DNA of 64,000 nucleotides from CBDEUK01 sp965250225 (GTDB lineage: Bacteria; Pseudomonadota; Gammaproteobacteria; Eutrophobiales; Eutrophobiaceae). Made by a program: the position numbers and the translations under genes. The stretch's first letter is position 1. Each line of letters opens with the position of its first letter. The notes under the pieces were generated by a model, which saw nothing but the letters and a program-made list of their open reading frames with translations, had not been told where the DNA came from and did not search any database. Shown here in pieces: positions 18,765 to 27,209 of this stretch. The stretch is taken from NCBI GenBank assembly GCA_965250225.1, contig CBDFNQ010000038.1:124001-188000 (forward strand). Direction: 5' to 3'.

Positions 18765-19133
18765 TTATTCCCATTCCAGGGCGCCTTTGCGCCATTCATA
18801 GATAAAACCGACAACCAGCACGGCCAGAAAGATCATCATCGCCAGAAAACCTGTCATACCCACCTTGCGCAGCACAACAGCCCAGGGAAACAAAAAGGCG
18901 ATTTCAAGATCAAAAATAATAAACAGAATAGCAACCAGGTAATAGCGAACATCGAACTTCATGCGCGCGTCTTCAAACGGCTCAAAACCACACTCATAAG
19001 GGGAATCTTTATGTGGGTTACGACGGGAATGACCAAAGAATTTACCCAGACCCAATCCCAGAGCAATCATAACCACACCCAGCAGCAGACCAACGATCAG
19101 AAATATCAGTATTGGAATATAGTTCTCTAGCAT
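18765..19133 (-). CDS. nuoA: NADH-quinone oxidoreductase subunit A
   Basis: A 122-residue membrane subunit with three helices, first gene of the operon. The conserved segment DSPYECGFEPFEDARMKFDVRYY forms the loop at the quinone entrance with its accessible Cys. The start ATG is clear. Upstream lie 214 bases that hold a terminator for the preceding gene and a possible FNR-type box, so the nuo promoter should be here. Confidence 0.97.
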   Translation of the reverse strand: MLENYIPILIFLIVGLLLGVVMIALGLGLGKFFGHSRRNPHKDSPYECGFEPFEDARMKFDVRYYLVAILFIIFDLEIAFLFPWAVVLRKVGMTGFLAMMIFLAVLVVGFIYEWRKGALEWE

Positions 19134-19282
19134 GGGAGATACATGTTTTTATAGTACAAAAATAGCAATTTTCACGGCTAGATGCCTCTTGCTATACGAG
19201 TGTGAATCTAATCAGGTATTTATACCATAAATTCAGGTCAAACGTGTTAATTTTGTTAATATTTTAGTCCCTGAGATTCTGG

Positions 19283-19313
19283 TAAAAAATGCAAGAAACT
19301 TGCCTGTTTCTTG
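19283..19313 (-). terminator. Rho-independent terminator after the GGDEF-EAL gene
   Basis: Read on the minus strand, CAAGAAAC, a 6-base loop and GTTTCTTG form a perfect 8-base stem (19292-19313), followed within 2 bases by a run of six T. It lies 35 bases downstream of the stop at 19348 and separates that gene from the nuo operon. Confidence 0.75.
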
Positions 19314-19324
19314 ACATAAATCAA
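19311..19324. promoter_or_regulatory. Possible FNR/ANR-type box upstream of nuoA
   Basis: TTGACATAAATCAA matches the consensus TTGAT-N4-ATCAA at 9 of 10 defined positions. It lies about 180 bases upstream of the nuoA start. One arm overlaps the terminator stem, so the match could partly come from that structure. No well-spaced -10/-35 pair was found to anchor it. Confidence 0.35.
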
Positions 19325-19347
19325 GTAAGCAATAATGGGGGGGGGAT

Positions 19348-22152
19348 TTACATCACCAACTTATGATCTTCAAACATAAAACTCCTGAAATCTTCGGCAT
19401 CAAGAGGTTTACTGAAATAATAACCCTGCAATACTTCACAACCTAATTGTGCCAACAACTCATGCTGTTTCATGGTTTCCACACCTTCAGCAACAATTTC
19501 AAGACTAAGACTTTTTGCCAAAGAAATAATTGATTTTACTATCGCCATATTTTCTATGTTAGCAGGAATATCTCGCACAAAAGATTGGTCTATTTTTAAT
19601 ATATCGACTGGAAATTTTTGTAAATACGACATGGATGAATAACCTGTACCAAAATCATCAATTGACAATGACACACCCAGGGATTTCAGTTCATGCAAGG
19701 TGACTATTGTTTTTTCAATATCATCCATAGCACTACCTTCGGTAATTTCCAGATCAAGTAATGCAGGATCCAGTCTACTTTCCTCCAGTACTTTTTGGAC
19801 ACAATCATATATATTGTAATTAAGGAATTGTTTAGGCGAGAGATTCACCGATATTCTAAATTTTAGAGATGTGACTCGTTGCCATTCCATTGCTTCTTTA
19901 CAGGCTGTTTTAAAGATCCATTCACTCATAGGTAATATCAATCCTGTTTCTTCAGCCAACTCAATGAACTCACTGGGAGAAACCATCCCTCTTCGAGGAT
20001 GTTGCCAACGCAGCAGGGCCTCAGCACCAATTAATTGACCTGTTTGCGAACTTATTTTTGGTTGATAGTGAAGTACCAGTTCCTTATTGTTTAATGCGTT
20101 CGTCAAATCTCTTTCAAGTTCCAGTTTCTTTAAATTATCGACATCGAGTTTTTTAGAATAATACTGATAATTTTCCCTACCTTTATTTTTTGCATAATAC
20201 ATAGCGGCATCAGCATTTTTGAGTAACTCATAAAAATCTTCTCCGTGTTTTGGAAAAATAGAAATGCCAAGACTCGGTGTTACTAAAAGATCATAACTGT
20301 CAATTGTGATCTGGCGTTCAAGGTTTGATAAAATATTTTCAGATAACATTTTGATATATGCAATGATGTCATTAATATCTTTAACATCTGGAACAATAAT
20401 AAATTCATCACCACCATATCTCGCAATAAAATCATATTCTTGTACATTTTGTTTGAGAATATTTGCGACCTCTACTAATAATTTATCGCCAACCAAATGC
20501 CCGTATGAATCATTAATGTATTTGAAACGATCTAAACCCACTAGAATTAAAACCATTTTATGATTATCTATTTTTGCTTTTTCAAGATTCAAGGAAAATT
20601 CTTTCTGTAGCAAATTTCGATTCGGTAAGCCGGTTAATTTATCGTAATGCGCCTGTATATAAAGCTTTTGTTCCCAGGTTGAATTTGAGAGTGCAATGGC
20701 AACTTTTGAAGCCAACTCTTTGATTTCATTTTTTTCAAATGTTTCAAAATCGCTATGATGCCCATTATTGATATACAGAACCCCTATCACACCATCTGTG
20801 TTCTTCAATGGAAATAAACGTATATTTTCATTCTCCACACTATTTAGTTGAGACAAATAATTTCTTTCCGAATTATTCTTTAGTTGTATGCACGTATCAC
20901 ACTCCTCTAATTCTTCATGTTGAGACTGGCTAATCTTGATTGAATATTCTTCAATGTTATTTTTTTCATCGTTAGAATGAATAAGAAAGTTAGCAGTACC
21001 CTGCTCTTCAAAATTGAGAATAATAATTCCGACATTTGACGTTTTCAGAAATGAACGAAGCTTATGTATTAAATTAGTAATAATGCTTTTGGAATCCAGT
21101 GATGAGAAAATTAATTTATCTATCTCTGTGAACGCATTGATCATTTCAAAATGGTCACTAATCTTGCCGCTCATTTCATTAAATGTTTCAGATAAGTCCT
21201 GAAACTCATCATGGCTGGTAAGTTTAATTGTGGATCCATAATCACCATTTTTTATCTTTTCTGCTGATTTTTGTAAAACAGAAAGAGGCACAATGGTACG
21301 TCTCACCTGACCTGCGGCTAAAAGCAATATAATTAACAAACTGGCTAATAAGATTAAGATGAAGTATTTTCTGAAACGTGGCAATGCCTGGTAGGCATCT
21401 TCAAGTGGCGTAATGGTATTAACAAAAAGACTATCTGGTGAAAAGGTTGCGCCCAAAAACAGTTCCCAATAATACGTGGAATGTAATTTATCCTTGTAGA
21501 CAAACTCTTTGTATTTATTTTCACTTGAGAAAGCAAAAGGGATTTTTTGTGTTGGGAATCCATCAACATTACAAACTGCTTCGATATTTTTTTCAGCACT
21601 GACACAAGCCATGTTATTTGCATAGAGAAACTCATCAACATTTATAACAGCAACGATAATTACATCATTCAAGTCATGGCTGCTTGCATGATAAAGTAGC
21701 GGCGGAGAATCATTTGTATTTTCACTTTCTATTTTGAACAGAAATTTATTTTGGGAAAGATGATTTTCTTCTTTTTCATTTAACTCATAGTCGAAACTGG
21801 CGCCGCCATAAACCTGTTTAAAATATTTTTTGCCTTCTAATAAGTACACATCTGAAATATATTTATTGGAGAGTTCATCAGCATAAAATTCCTTCATATT
21901 CAGTTGAGATACATCGCTTTGATAAATCATCCTCAACTGCTCAGAGATCAGGTTTATTCGGTTAAAGATCAATAATGCATAGGATTTTGTATCGAGATAA
22001 ATTTGTCGTTCCAGATTGGTTTGTATTTGTCTGGATAATTCCTGATATGACACGAGTGCAATGCCCATAATTGGAATAAGACCTGCTAAAAGAAAAAAAA
22101 CAAATATACGCTGTGCTACTTTACTTTTCAGGATCGTATTATTGAATTTCAC
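19348..22152 (-). CDS. Membrane sensor with HAMP, GAF-like, GGDEF and EAL domains
   Basis: A 934-residue c-di-GMP enzyme. Two membrane helices (about 15-36 and 264-281) flank a periplasmic sensor region of about 225 residues that I do not recognise. A HAMP linker follows (about 282-335), then a GAF-like region (about 340-490), GGDEF (GGDEF at 580-584, intact) and EAL (EALLR at 711-715, with the later DDFGTG and QGYYFSKP motifs intact). Both synthase and hydrolase sites look active. The start is a GTG with a weak ribosome site. A run of nine G (19337-19345) lies just after its stop. It sits alone between the pseudopilin gene and nuoA, with its own terminator. Confidence 0.93.
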   Translation of the reverse strand: MKFNNTILKSKVAQRIFVFFLLAGLIPIMGIALVSYQELSRQIQTNLERQIYLDTKSYALLIFNRINLISEQLRMIYQSDVSQLNMKEFYADELSNKYISDVYLLEGKKYFKQVYGGASFDYELNEKEENHLSQNKFLFKIESENTNDSPPLLYHASSHDLNDVIIVAVINVDEFLYANNMACVSAEKNIEAVCNVDGFPTQKIPFAFSSENKYKEFVYKDKLHSTYYWELFLGATFSPDSLFVNTITPLEDAYQALPRFRKYFILILLASLLIILLLAAGQVRRTIVPLSVLQKSAEKIKNGDYGSTIKLTSHDEFQDLSETFNEMSGKISDHFEMINAFTEIDKLIFSSLDSKSIITNLIHKLRSFLKTSNVGIIILNFEEQGTANFLIHSNDEKNNIEEYSIKISQSQHEELEECDTCIQLKNNSERNYLSQLNSVENENIRLFPLKNTDGVIGVLYINNGHHSDFETFEKNEIKELASKVAIALSNSTWEQKLYIQAHYDKLTGLPNRNLLQKEFSLNLEKAKIDNHKMVLILVGLDRFKYINDSYGHLVGDKLLVEVANILKQNVQEYDFIARYGGDEFIIVPDVKDINDIIAYIKMLSENILSNLERQITIDSYDLLVTPSLGISIFPKHGEDFYELLKNADAAMYYAKNKGRENYQYYSKKLDVDNLKKLELERDLTNALNNKELVLHYQPKISSQTGQLIGAEALLRWQHPRRGMVSPSEFIELAEETGLILPMSEWIFKTACKEAMEWQRVTSLKFRISVNLSPKQFLNYNIYDCVQKVLEESRLDPALLDLEITEGSAMDDIEKTIVTLHELKSLGVSLSIDDFGTGYSSMSYLQKFPVDILKIDQSFVRDIPANIENMAIVKSIISLAKSLSLEIVAEGVETMKQHELLAQLGCEVLQGYYFSKPLDAEDFRSFMFEDHKLVM

Positions 22153-22176
22153 TTTTATAGCGAAGGGTATTGATCA

Positions 22177-22659
22177 CTAGAATTCAGTCGCTAAGCCGAC
22201 AAAACTACCATTTCGGCCCCTGACAATATCATCATGACTTTGCTTCGCTGTTAATGGCCCTACACTCGCTTTATCTGATCCTGAGCTGTAAAGATCATAA
22301 TCCGAATTAATAGGTACCAGATTTTTATCTTTTCTTTGCTTACCTTTGCCTTTTTTGGTGGCATTTTCAATATTCAAGTATCCGTAAGGAACATCCCAGG
22401 GATCGGTCTGCAATCTTGCTTCCAGTCCATTGAGGTTGTCAGGGAAGCGACCATTCTCGGTGTAAAAACGTTGCAAATAAATCTCGATCTCCTTGATCTC
22501 CGTAATAGCCTCCGTGTTTTTTAAATTATTAATATGATCTGTATACAAAGGAAAGCCAATGGAAGCCATTACTGCGACTACAGCCACTACCAGCATTAAT
22601 TCCACCAGGGTAAATGCCTTCATTGTCTTTAGCGGACGAAATTTTTTATGAGATATCAT
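22177..22659 (-). CDS. GspG-like pseudopilin / type IV pilin-like protein
   Basis: A 160-residue protein with a prepilin leader. The cleavage site is in KA-FTLVELMLV with the essential Glu at +5, followed by a single hydrophobic helix. A short globular domain holds LQTDPWDVPYGYL, similar to the DPWG.PY block of GspG major pseudopilins, and LYSSGSDKA, like the calcium-site loop of that family. No other type II secretion genes are nearby, so it may be an orphan minor pseudopilin. A basic Lys-rich insert (about residues 103-113) is unusual for GspG. Confidence 0.8.
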   Translation of the reverse strand: MISHKKFRPLKTMKAFTLVELMLVVAVVAVMASIGFPLYTDHINNLKNTEAITEIKEIEIYLQRFYTENGRFPDNLNGLEARLQTDPWDVPYGYLNIENATKKGKGKQRKDKNLVPINSDYDLYSSGSDKASVGPLTAKQSHDDIVRGRNGSFVGLATEF

Positions 22660-22795
22660 AATAATAGCCCTACAACTTTGTTATATTTTTGAATTTTATA
22701 ATAAAATTAAACCACATGACAGAAAAATGACACTATCGAGATCGAATGTTGATAATACCTCTTCGTTTTTCTAGCAGCAAACATTCTCTTTCCTG

Positions 22796-22823
22796 CTTGA
22801 AATTCAGCGAAATAACCCCAAAT
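22796..22823 (+). promoter_or_regulatory. Sigma-32 (heat-shock) promoter of hsp20
   Basis: CTTGAA (22796-22801), a 14-base spacer and CCCCAAAT (22816-22823) match the RpoH consensus CTTGAA-N13-15-CCCCATNT closely. Transcription should begin near 22830, giving a leader of about 70 bases before the hsp20 ATG. Confidence 0.85.
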
Positions 22824-22829
22824 TTATAA

Positions 22830-22902
22830 GTCCCGACATGGGTCTCATAGCAGAACATGTCACATGTGATTAACAACGTATTGCTTCAAAGGAGAATACA
22901 TT
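22830..22902 (+). promoter_or_regulatory. ROSE-like RNA thermometer in the hsp20 leader
   Basis: The end of the leader folds into one hairpin that hides the ribosome site. GTATT (22878-22882) pairs with AATAC (22895-22899) and CTTC (22884-22887) pairs with GGAG (22891-22894) across an AAA loop, leaving a single bulged G at 22883 opposite the Shine-Dalgarno. A bulged G at this spot is the hallmark of ROSE elements. An upstream stem GACATG/CATGTC (22835-22840 with 22856-22861) adds the multi-hairpin layout of that class. Pairing was done by eye. Confidence 0.7.
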
Positions 22903-23364
22903 ATGACAACTATCGATTTAGCCCCTCTGTACCGCAGCAGCATCGGTTTTGACCGTTTTGGTTCATTACTGGATACGGCCCTGAGTACCGAACAAGGTTC
23001 CGCAAGCTACCCTCCCTACAATATTGAGGTGGCCGGCGATAACCAGTATCAAATCACCCTTGCTCTGGCCGGATTTGTTGAAAGTGATCTGGACATCCAA
23101 ACAGAAAAAAGTGTATTAACCATTCGAGGCAAGAAATCCTCCGAAGACGGTGATCAACAATTCCTGCATCAAGGCATAGCCAATCGCGCCTTTGAGCGTA
23201 AATTTAACCTGGCAGATTATATTGAAGTCACCGGAGCCAAGCTTGAAAATGGCCTGTTGACCATTAATCTTGTGAAAGAAATTCCTGAAGCGCTGAAACC
23301 AAAATCAATCGCTATCAATGGTGTTTCAAACAACAAACTGGTTGAAGAACAAGCGGCAGCGTAA
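22903..23364 (+). CDS. Small heat shock protein, Hsp20/IbpA family
   Basis: A 153-residue alpha-crystallin-domain chaperone that holds unfolding proteins in the cytoplasm. The N-terminus (APLYRSSIGFDRF) is IbpA-like. The core runs from PPYNIEVAGDNQYQITLALAGF to ERKFNLADYIEVTGAKLENGLLTI, and the C-terminus has the K-SIAI type tail. Expression appears heat-controlled twice, by a sigma-32 promoter and by a hairpin that masks the GGAG ribosome site 8 bases before the ATG. A strong hairpin follows the stop. Confidence 0.95.
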   Translation: MTTIDLAPLYRSSIGFDRFGSLLDTALSTEQGSASYPPYNIEVAGDNQYQITLALAGFVESDLDIQTEKSVLTIRGKKSSEDGDQQFLHQGIANRAFERKFNLADYIEVTGAKLENGLLTINLVKEIPEALKPKSIAINGVSNNKLVEEQAAA

Positions 23365-23378
23365 CTTTCATGAAGAAA

Positions 23379-23405
23379 CTGGCAACAGCGAAATACTGTT
23401 GCCAG
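23379..23405 (+). terminator. Hairpin terminator after hsp20
   Basis: CTGGCAACAG (23379-23388), a 7-base loop and CTGTTGCCAG (23396-23405) form a perfect 10-base stem 14 bases past the hsp20 stop. The T-rich tract after it is weak (TACTTAGTTT), so termination may be partial. Confidence 0.65.
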
Positions 23406-23532
23406 TACTTAGTTTACAATAGTTAGGAACAATAATGATTTTGAGCGGTCAGATTTTTCTATCTATTCGTTAAAAACCAGATTACATGCGTTATCATTAG
23501 AATAGACTTGCCTATTCACAATTTGATTTACT

Positions 23533-23958
23533 ATGGAATTGAATTATAAATTAAACGCTTATTTCATAACGGCACTTTTGAGTGTGGTGTTCGCAGTCGT
23601 TGGCGTTAGTTACAACGCCTGGCGTCTCGAAGTCACAGAAGATAATAATAATATACGAACAGCATCTTTCGTAGTTCTGACAGAACTCGCCGAGCTTGAA
23701 CAAATAATTTATGCGGCACATTACGACAAAAACATCATTGACGGCAGTCCAAGAAAAGGCTGGGTGAAAGTCGGTTTAATTGTCGATCTAAGCAGCCTCA
23801 TCAATCAATCAGTGGAAGAAGAATCTGAACATTTAAAAATAATATGGAGTAATAACTGGAGTAAGATAGCAGTGAGTCGGGAAGCTACCGACAGTCTTGT
23901 CGATGAAATCGAATCCGTTCGCAAAGAAATTAAATTGGCTCTCAGTAAATTAAAATAA
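23533..23958 (+). CDS. Hypothetical single-pass membrane protein
   Basis: A 141-residue protein I do not recognise. One N-terminal hydrophobic segment (about residues 9-27) is followed by a hydrophilic, acidic and Lys/Glu-rich part likely to be helical and possibly coiled at the C-terminal end (VDEIESVRKEIKLALSKLK). The ATG has no strong ribosome site. It is alone on its strand between hsp20 and a convergent GGDEF gene, so context gives no clue to function. Codon use resembles the neighbours, and I judge it a real gene. Confidence 0.6.
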   Translation: MELNYKLNAYFITALLSVVFAVVGVSYNAWRLEVTEDNNNIRTASFVVLTELAELEQIIYAAHYDKNIIDGSPRKGWVKVGLIVDLSSLINQSVEEESEHLKIIWSNNWSKIAVSREATDSLVDEIESVRKEIKLALSKLK

Positions 23959-24000
23959 TCTGAGATGTAACAACACTCGAAATATATTAACTCTCAAGAT

Positions 24001-25017
24001 CTAAGATATGTGAATTCTGTTCCGTCCTTCTTTTTTTGCACTATAACAGGCCTGGTCAACTTTTTTTAATAATTCGATCATATTGTCACATGAAGTATCA
24101 ATCAAAGTAATACCAATACTTATACCAATATCCATATTATTTCCTTCGATATCAAATTCAGTTTTGTTCAATGTCTTTATCAAATTTTTCGCCACACGTT
24201 GGGCCTGTTTGATTGAGCAATGCTCCATTATTAATCCAAATTCATCACCACCTATCCTGGCAAGAGTGTCTCTTTTTCGTATGTGTCGACCAAGAAGCTG
24301 ACCAATCTCTTGTAACAAATAATCGCCTGATATATGTCCGAATGAGTCATTCACCTGTTTAAAGTTATCCAGATCCATATAACAGAGCACATGTTCTGAT
24401 GTATCAGTTACAGATTCAGAAAAAACTCTATCCAGTCGTCGTTCAAATTCAAAACGATTTACCAGACCTGTTAATACATCATGTGTTGCCTGGTAAGATA
24501 ATTTTTCCGTCCGTTTTAGTGACTCATAGTCACTTTCCAGTCTTTGAACAATAACATCCCTCAACATCTCTAGCATTTTAACCTGTTTTAGAGAAAGTGT
24601 TTTAGGTGCGCGATCAATTACACAAAGAGTACCCAAAGCATAACCATCCTTGTTAATGAGTGGAACACCAGCATAGAACCGGAGCGGAGGATCATCAAGG
24701 ACACGCGGATTATTATTAAATCGATTGTCTTGTAACGTATCTGAAATGATCATTGTCTGCTGATGAAATACCACATGGCCACACAAAGATATTTCTCGTG
24801 GTGTCTCTTTCACGTCTTCATCCAATCCTACTTTCGTGTAATAGCACCCTCTGTTTTCATCTATAAGAGTGATTGTTGAAACTGGGCAATCACATATTTC
24901 TGCAGCAACTTTGGTCAATAAGACCATGTCGGAACTTGGTTCACTATCAAGAATCCCATAACAACATAGTGCTTCAAGACGAGCAATTTCATTTTCGGGA
25001 ATGGGAATTGGCAACAT
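24001..25017 (-). CDS. GAF-GGDEF diguanylate cyclase
   Basis: A 338-residue soluble protein. The N-terminal GAF domain (about 25-165) contains the SLCGHVVFHQQTMIISDT and FYAGVPLI segments common in this subfamily. The GGDEF domain has an intact active site (GGDEF 256-260) and a product-inhibition RxxD site (RKRD 247-250) five residues before it, so it should make c-di-GMP with feedback control. There is no membrane anchor. It shares its strand with the CheW-CZB gene 160 bases upstream and may be co-transcribed with it. Confidence 0.93.
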   Translation of the reverse strand: MLPIPIPENEIARLEALCCYGILDSEPSSDMVLLTKVAAEICDCPVSTITLIDENRGCYYTKVGLDEDVKETPREISLCGHVVFHQQTMIISDTLQDNRFNNNPRVLDDPPLRFYAGVPLINKDGYALGTLCVIDRAPKTLSLKQVKMLEMLRDVIVQRLESDYESLKRTEKLSYQATHDVLTGLVNRFEFERRLDRVFSESVTDTSEHVLCYMDLDNFKQVNDSFGHISGDYLLQEIGQLLGRHIRKRDTLARIGGDEFGLIMEHCSIKQAQRVAKNLIKTLNKTEFDIEGNNMDIGISIGITLIDTSCDNMIELLKKVDQACYSAKKEGRNRIHIS

Positions 25018-25177
25018 AATAAAGGATGATACGCTCTAAATTTAGCTGAGAGCAACAGAAGTGTTACTTATTAACTACCTGTCATGGAGGAATTAATTAT
25101 TGCATTGCGTCAATGCGGCTGGTTGCAAACAAGCAACAACGATGCTATTTAGATATTTATTGTAGAAGTGTGGAAAA

Positions 25178-26047
25178 TTAATGTTTAAGAATATTATCAA
25201 TATTACAGATAATACTGTCAGGTCCCTCGTCCTTTACATACATGCCGGAAAATAGATCCGCTGTCTCATCATTTTGTTGACCAAAGACAATATCGGATTG
25301 TTTATCACTTCCATTGTATTCAACAACATCGTTGATTTCATCGATAAGAATACCAAAAATCGGAACCACACCGTCCTTTGTTACAAAAATAATCACTGGC
25401 CGCATGGCACCTTGTACTTGCTCACGAGCCTGACTGAACAAGGATCGTAGTCGTCGTAATGTGGTATGTCTTTCGACCTTTAATATTTCTAATGCTTCAT
25501 CCTGTTTTTTTTGATCACGTAAAGACAGTAACTTTTCTGCCAGTGAATGAATGCGATTGTGCGGAGCATCAAACTTAACAAGGATTTCCCGTAAGGTTTC
25601 ATCCCTTGTTTCGAACTGATCATACCATTTGCCAAATGCGCACTGGTGCGGATCCATAGCCTTAGTGAAAAGAACATCATCAGTAATACTTTTTTCCAGA
25701 GCATCTAACCATTCAATATGATCTTTTTCTCTGGCCTCGAGATTTTCAATGAGTGTTTGCATGACTTGCTGTCCGGAATCAACACCGATTAATCTGGCAT
25801 AATCAAAAACAGGTACCACTGTCTCCAGATATTTATACACCCCGAGAATTCCCTGACCTTTCACAGGTAGGTTCTGTATGTTATCACTGTCATCCTTTAC
25901 AGAAAGAACGTTAGCGGATTCCAGGGCATAGAGATTGTCGGATAGATAAAAGGTAAACGCAGATATTGTCCGGGATGACGGAATCCCCGGATTGCCGGAA
26001 TTTAATTGTGTGGTTTGTTCTGTCTGCAAGATGATCTCCCTGGACAT
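25178..26047 (-). CDS. CheW-like protein with an inserted zinc-binding CZB domain
   Basis: A 289-residue protein. The first ~95 residues are the N-terminal half of a CheW fold (FTFYLSDNLYALESANV and VYKYLETVVPVFDYARLIG). Residues about 105-185 form a chemoreceptor zinc-binding (CZB) domain with H110 (HIEWLDAL), C136 (HQCAFGKWY) and H163/H167 (HNRIH) as expected ligands. The chain then returns to a CheW-like second half (PVIIFVTKDGVVPIFGILIDEINDVVEY). So CZB appears inserted within CheW. A likely role is to couple zinc or oxidant sensing to a CheA-receptor array, or to a neighbouring cyclase. No che cluster is adjacent; the cheYA fragment is 24 kb away. Confidence 0.82.
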   Translation of the reverse strand: MSREIILQTEQTTQLNSGNPGIPSSRTISAFTFYLSDNLYALESANVLSVKDDSDNIQNLPVKGQGILGVYKYLETVVPVFDYARLIGVDSGQQVMQTLIENLEAREKDHIEWLDALEKSITDDVLFTKAMDPHQCAFGKWYDQFETRDETLREILVKFDAPHNRIHSLAEKLLSLRDQKKQDEALEILKVERHTTLRRLRSLFSQAREQVQGAMRPVIIFVTKDGVVPIFGILIDEINDVVEYNGSDKQSDIVFGQQNDETADLFSGMYVKDEGPDSIICNIDNILKH

Positions 26048-26143
26048 TTGATAGCCTAGTTTTTAAGGGTATCGGCAGACTTTCCATAAAACTTTAGTGA
26101 ACTGTGGATAGTTTATCCCTAACATAAATTTAGACAGGTAATT

Positions 26144-26980
26144 TTATGTCCTGACGGCAAAAAGAAAATAAATAGTATTACCGTCCACCATTTCTCCTCC
26201 TTCCCATTTTCTGGCAATTATTCTTCCGCCGGCCTGTTTAATCATTGCATCAATATTGTGAATATATGTTCCGTCACGCTCCCTGATCACTGAATCATCA
26301 AGCTGTGAATTATCACCTTCTGGATAAGCTAAACCGGAAATTGCCAACAATTTATCCGTATGCTGCAACATCATATTTACCACTATCTGGGCATCATCCT
26401 TCTTCAAATACATCAGAACACCCGTGCAAATAATGACATCATAACTTCGGCCATTCATAACACTTTCAATCTCCTCCATATCCTTACAGAAAAGCTTTAT
26501 TTTTGACCCTAACTTTGAAAGATAAGCAGAACCCTGATCAATTGCATATTCATCAATATCATTTCCTTCCAGGATATTGGCATTGGTGAAAAAATCCGTT
26601 TCCATATAACGTAATAAATAACCCAATGAACAACCCACATCAAAAACGGAATCTATACTTTCTTCAGGCAGGTGTCCTAATGTCCCTAGTGTATCCCTGA
26701 TGTCGGAAAGAAATATTTTTCTGGTCTCATTCAGGTTTTCATACCCGAATCGCTGCGCTATCTCATAGGTATCGGCATAATTGAGATGGTACTTCCAAAG
26801 AAACTTATGATATTCATTTATATCACGCTGACAAAAATCCTGAAGCAGCTCAACAGTCCACCAGGCTCTGGTCGTACTATCGATAAAGCGAGACCGATTA
26901 AGCCATAGGACAATTTTTTTTCTTACCATTAAGGGTAATAGAAGGATCAGTTGCTTAATTAGCTTTTTGATATTTTTCAT
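26144..26980 (-). CDS. Class I SAM-dependent methyltransferase, substrate unknown
   Basis: A 278-residue protein with a Rossmann-type SAM motif (VFDVGCSLGYLLRYM, about residues 112-126), an acidic residue at the end of strand 2 (EGNDIDEYAI) and a motif-IV-like YDVIICTGVLMYL. The N-terminus is basic and hydrophobic (about 1-30), which could bring it to the membrane. The fold is clear, but the substrate is not. It lies just downstream of tRNA-Leu, outside the conserved nuo neighbourhood, and is probably an accessory gene. Confidence 0.75.
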   Translation of the reverse strand: MKNIKKLIKQLILLLPLMVRKKIVLWLNRSRFIDSTTRAWWTVELLQDFCQRDINEYHKFLWKYHLNYADTYEIAQRFGYENLNETRKIFLSDIRDTLGTLGHLPEESIDSVFDVGCSLGYLLRYMETDFFTNANILEGNDIDEYAIDQGSAYLSKLGSKIKLFCKDMEEIESVMNGRSYDVIICTGVLMYLKKDDAQIVVNMMLQHTDKLLAISGLAYPEGDNSQLDDSVIRERDGTYIHNIDAMIKQAGGRIIARKWEGGEMVDGNTIYFLFAVRT

Positions 26981-27074
26981 TACACATAAGACATACAGCT
27001 ATGTCTCCCTGTTATTCATTGGGGTCAGCAAATAATTTCACCACTGAGAAGAAGTGTTTAAACTGCCTATAATT

Positions 27075-27160
27075 TGGTGCCGATGGCCGGAGTCGAACCG
27101 GCACGCCGTTAAGGCACTACCCCCTCAAGATAGCGTGTCTACCAATTCCACCACATCGGC
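27075..27160 (-). tRNA. tRNA-Leu (anticodon GAG)
   Basis: The minus strand folds as a type II tRNA. The acceptor arm GCCGATG pairs with CATCGGC, followed by discriminator A and an encoded CCA. The D-loop reads AATTGGTAGAC, the anticodon loop CTTGAGG gives GAG, a long variable arm follows, and the T arm has GTTCGACTC. It lies directly after secG, the same order as in E. coli and many gammaproteobacteria. Confidence 0.96.
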
Positions 27161-27209
27161 AATTAAAAAATTATTTCCTAAGCCTGAATCAGTTCAGGTC
27201 TATGCCCAT

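Noticed and set aside
18758..18814. N-terminal extension of NuoB from a TTG
   Set aside because: It would overlap nuoA by 50 bases, and the extra residues have no counterpart in usual NuoB proteins.
19337..19345. G9 run as a phase-variation tract
   Set aside because: It lies just after a stop codon, between the gene and its terminator, so slippage would not change a protein. It may be a sequencing weak spot.
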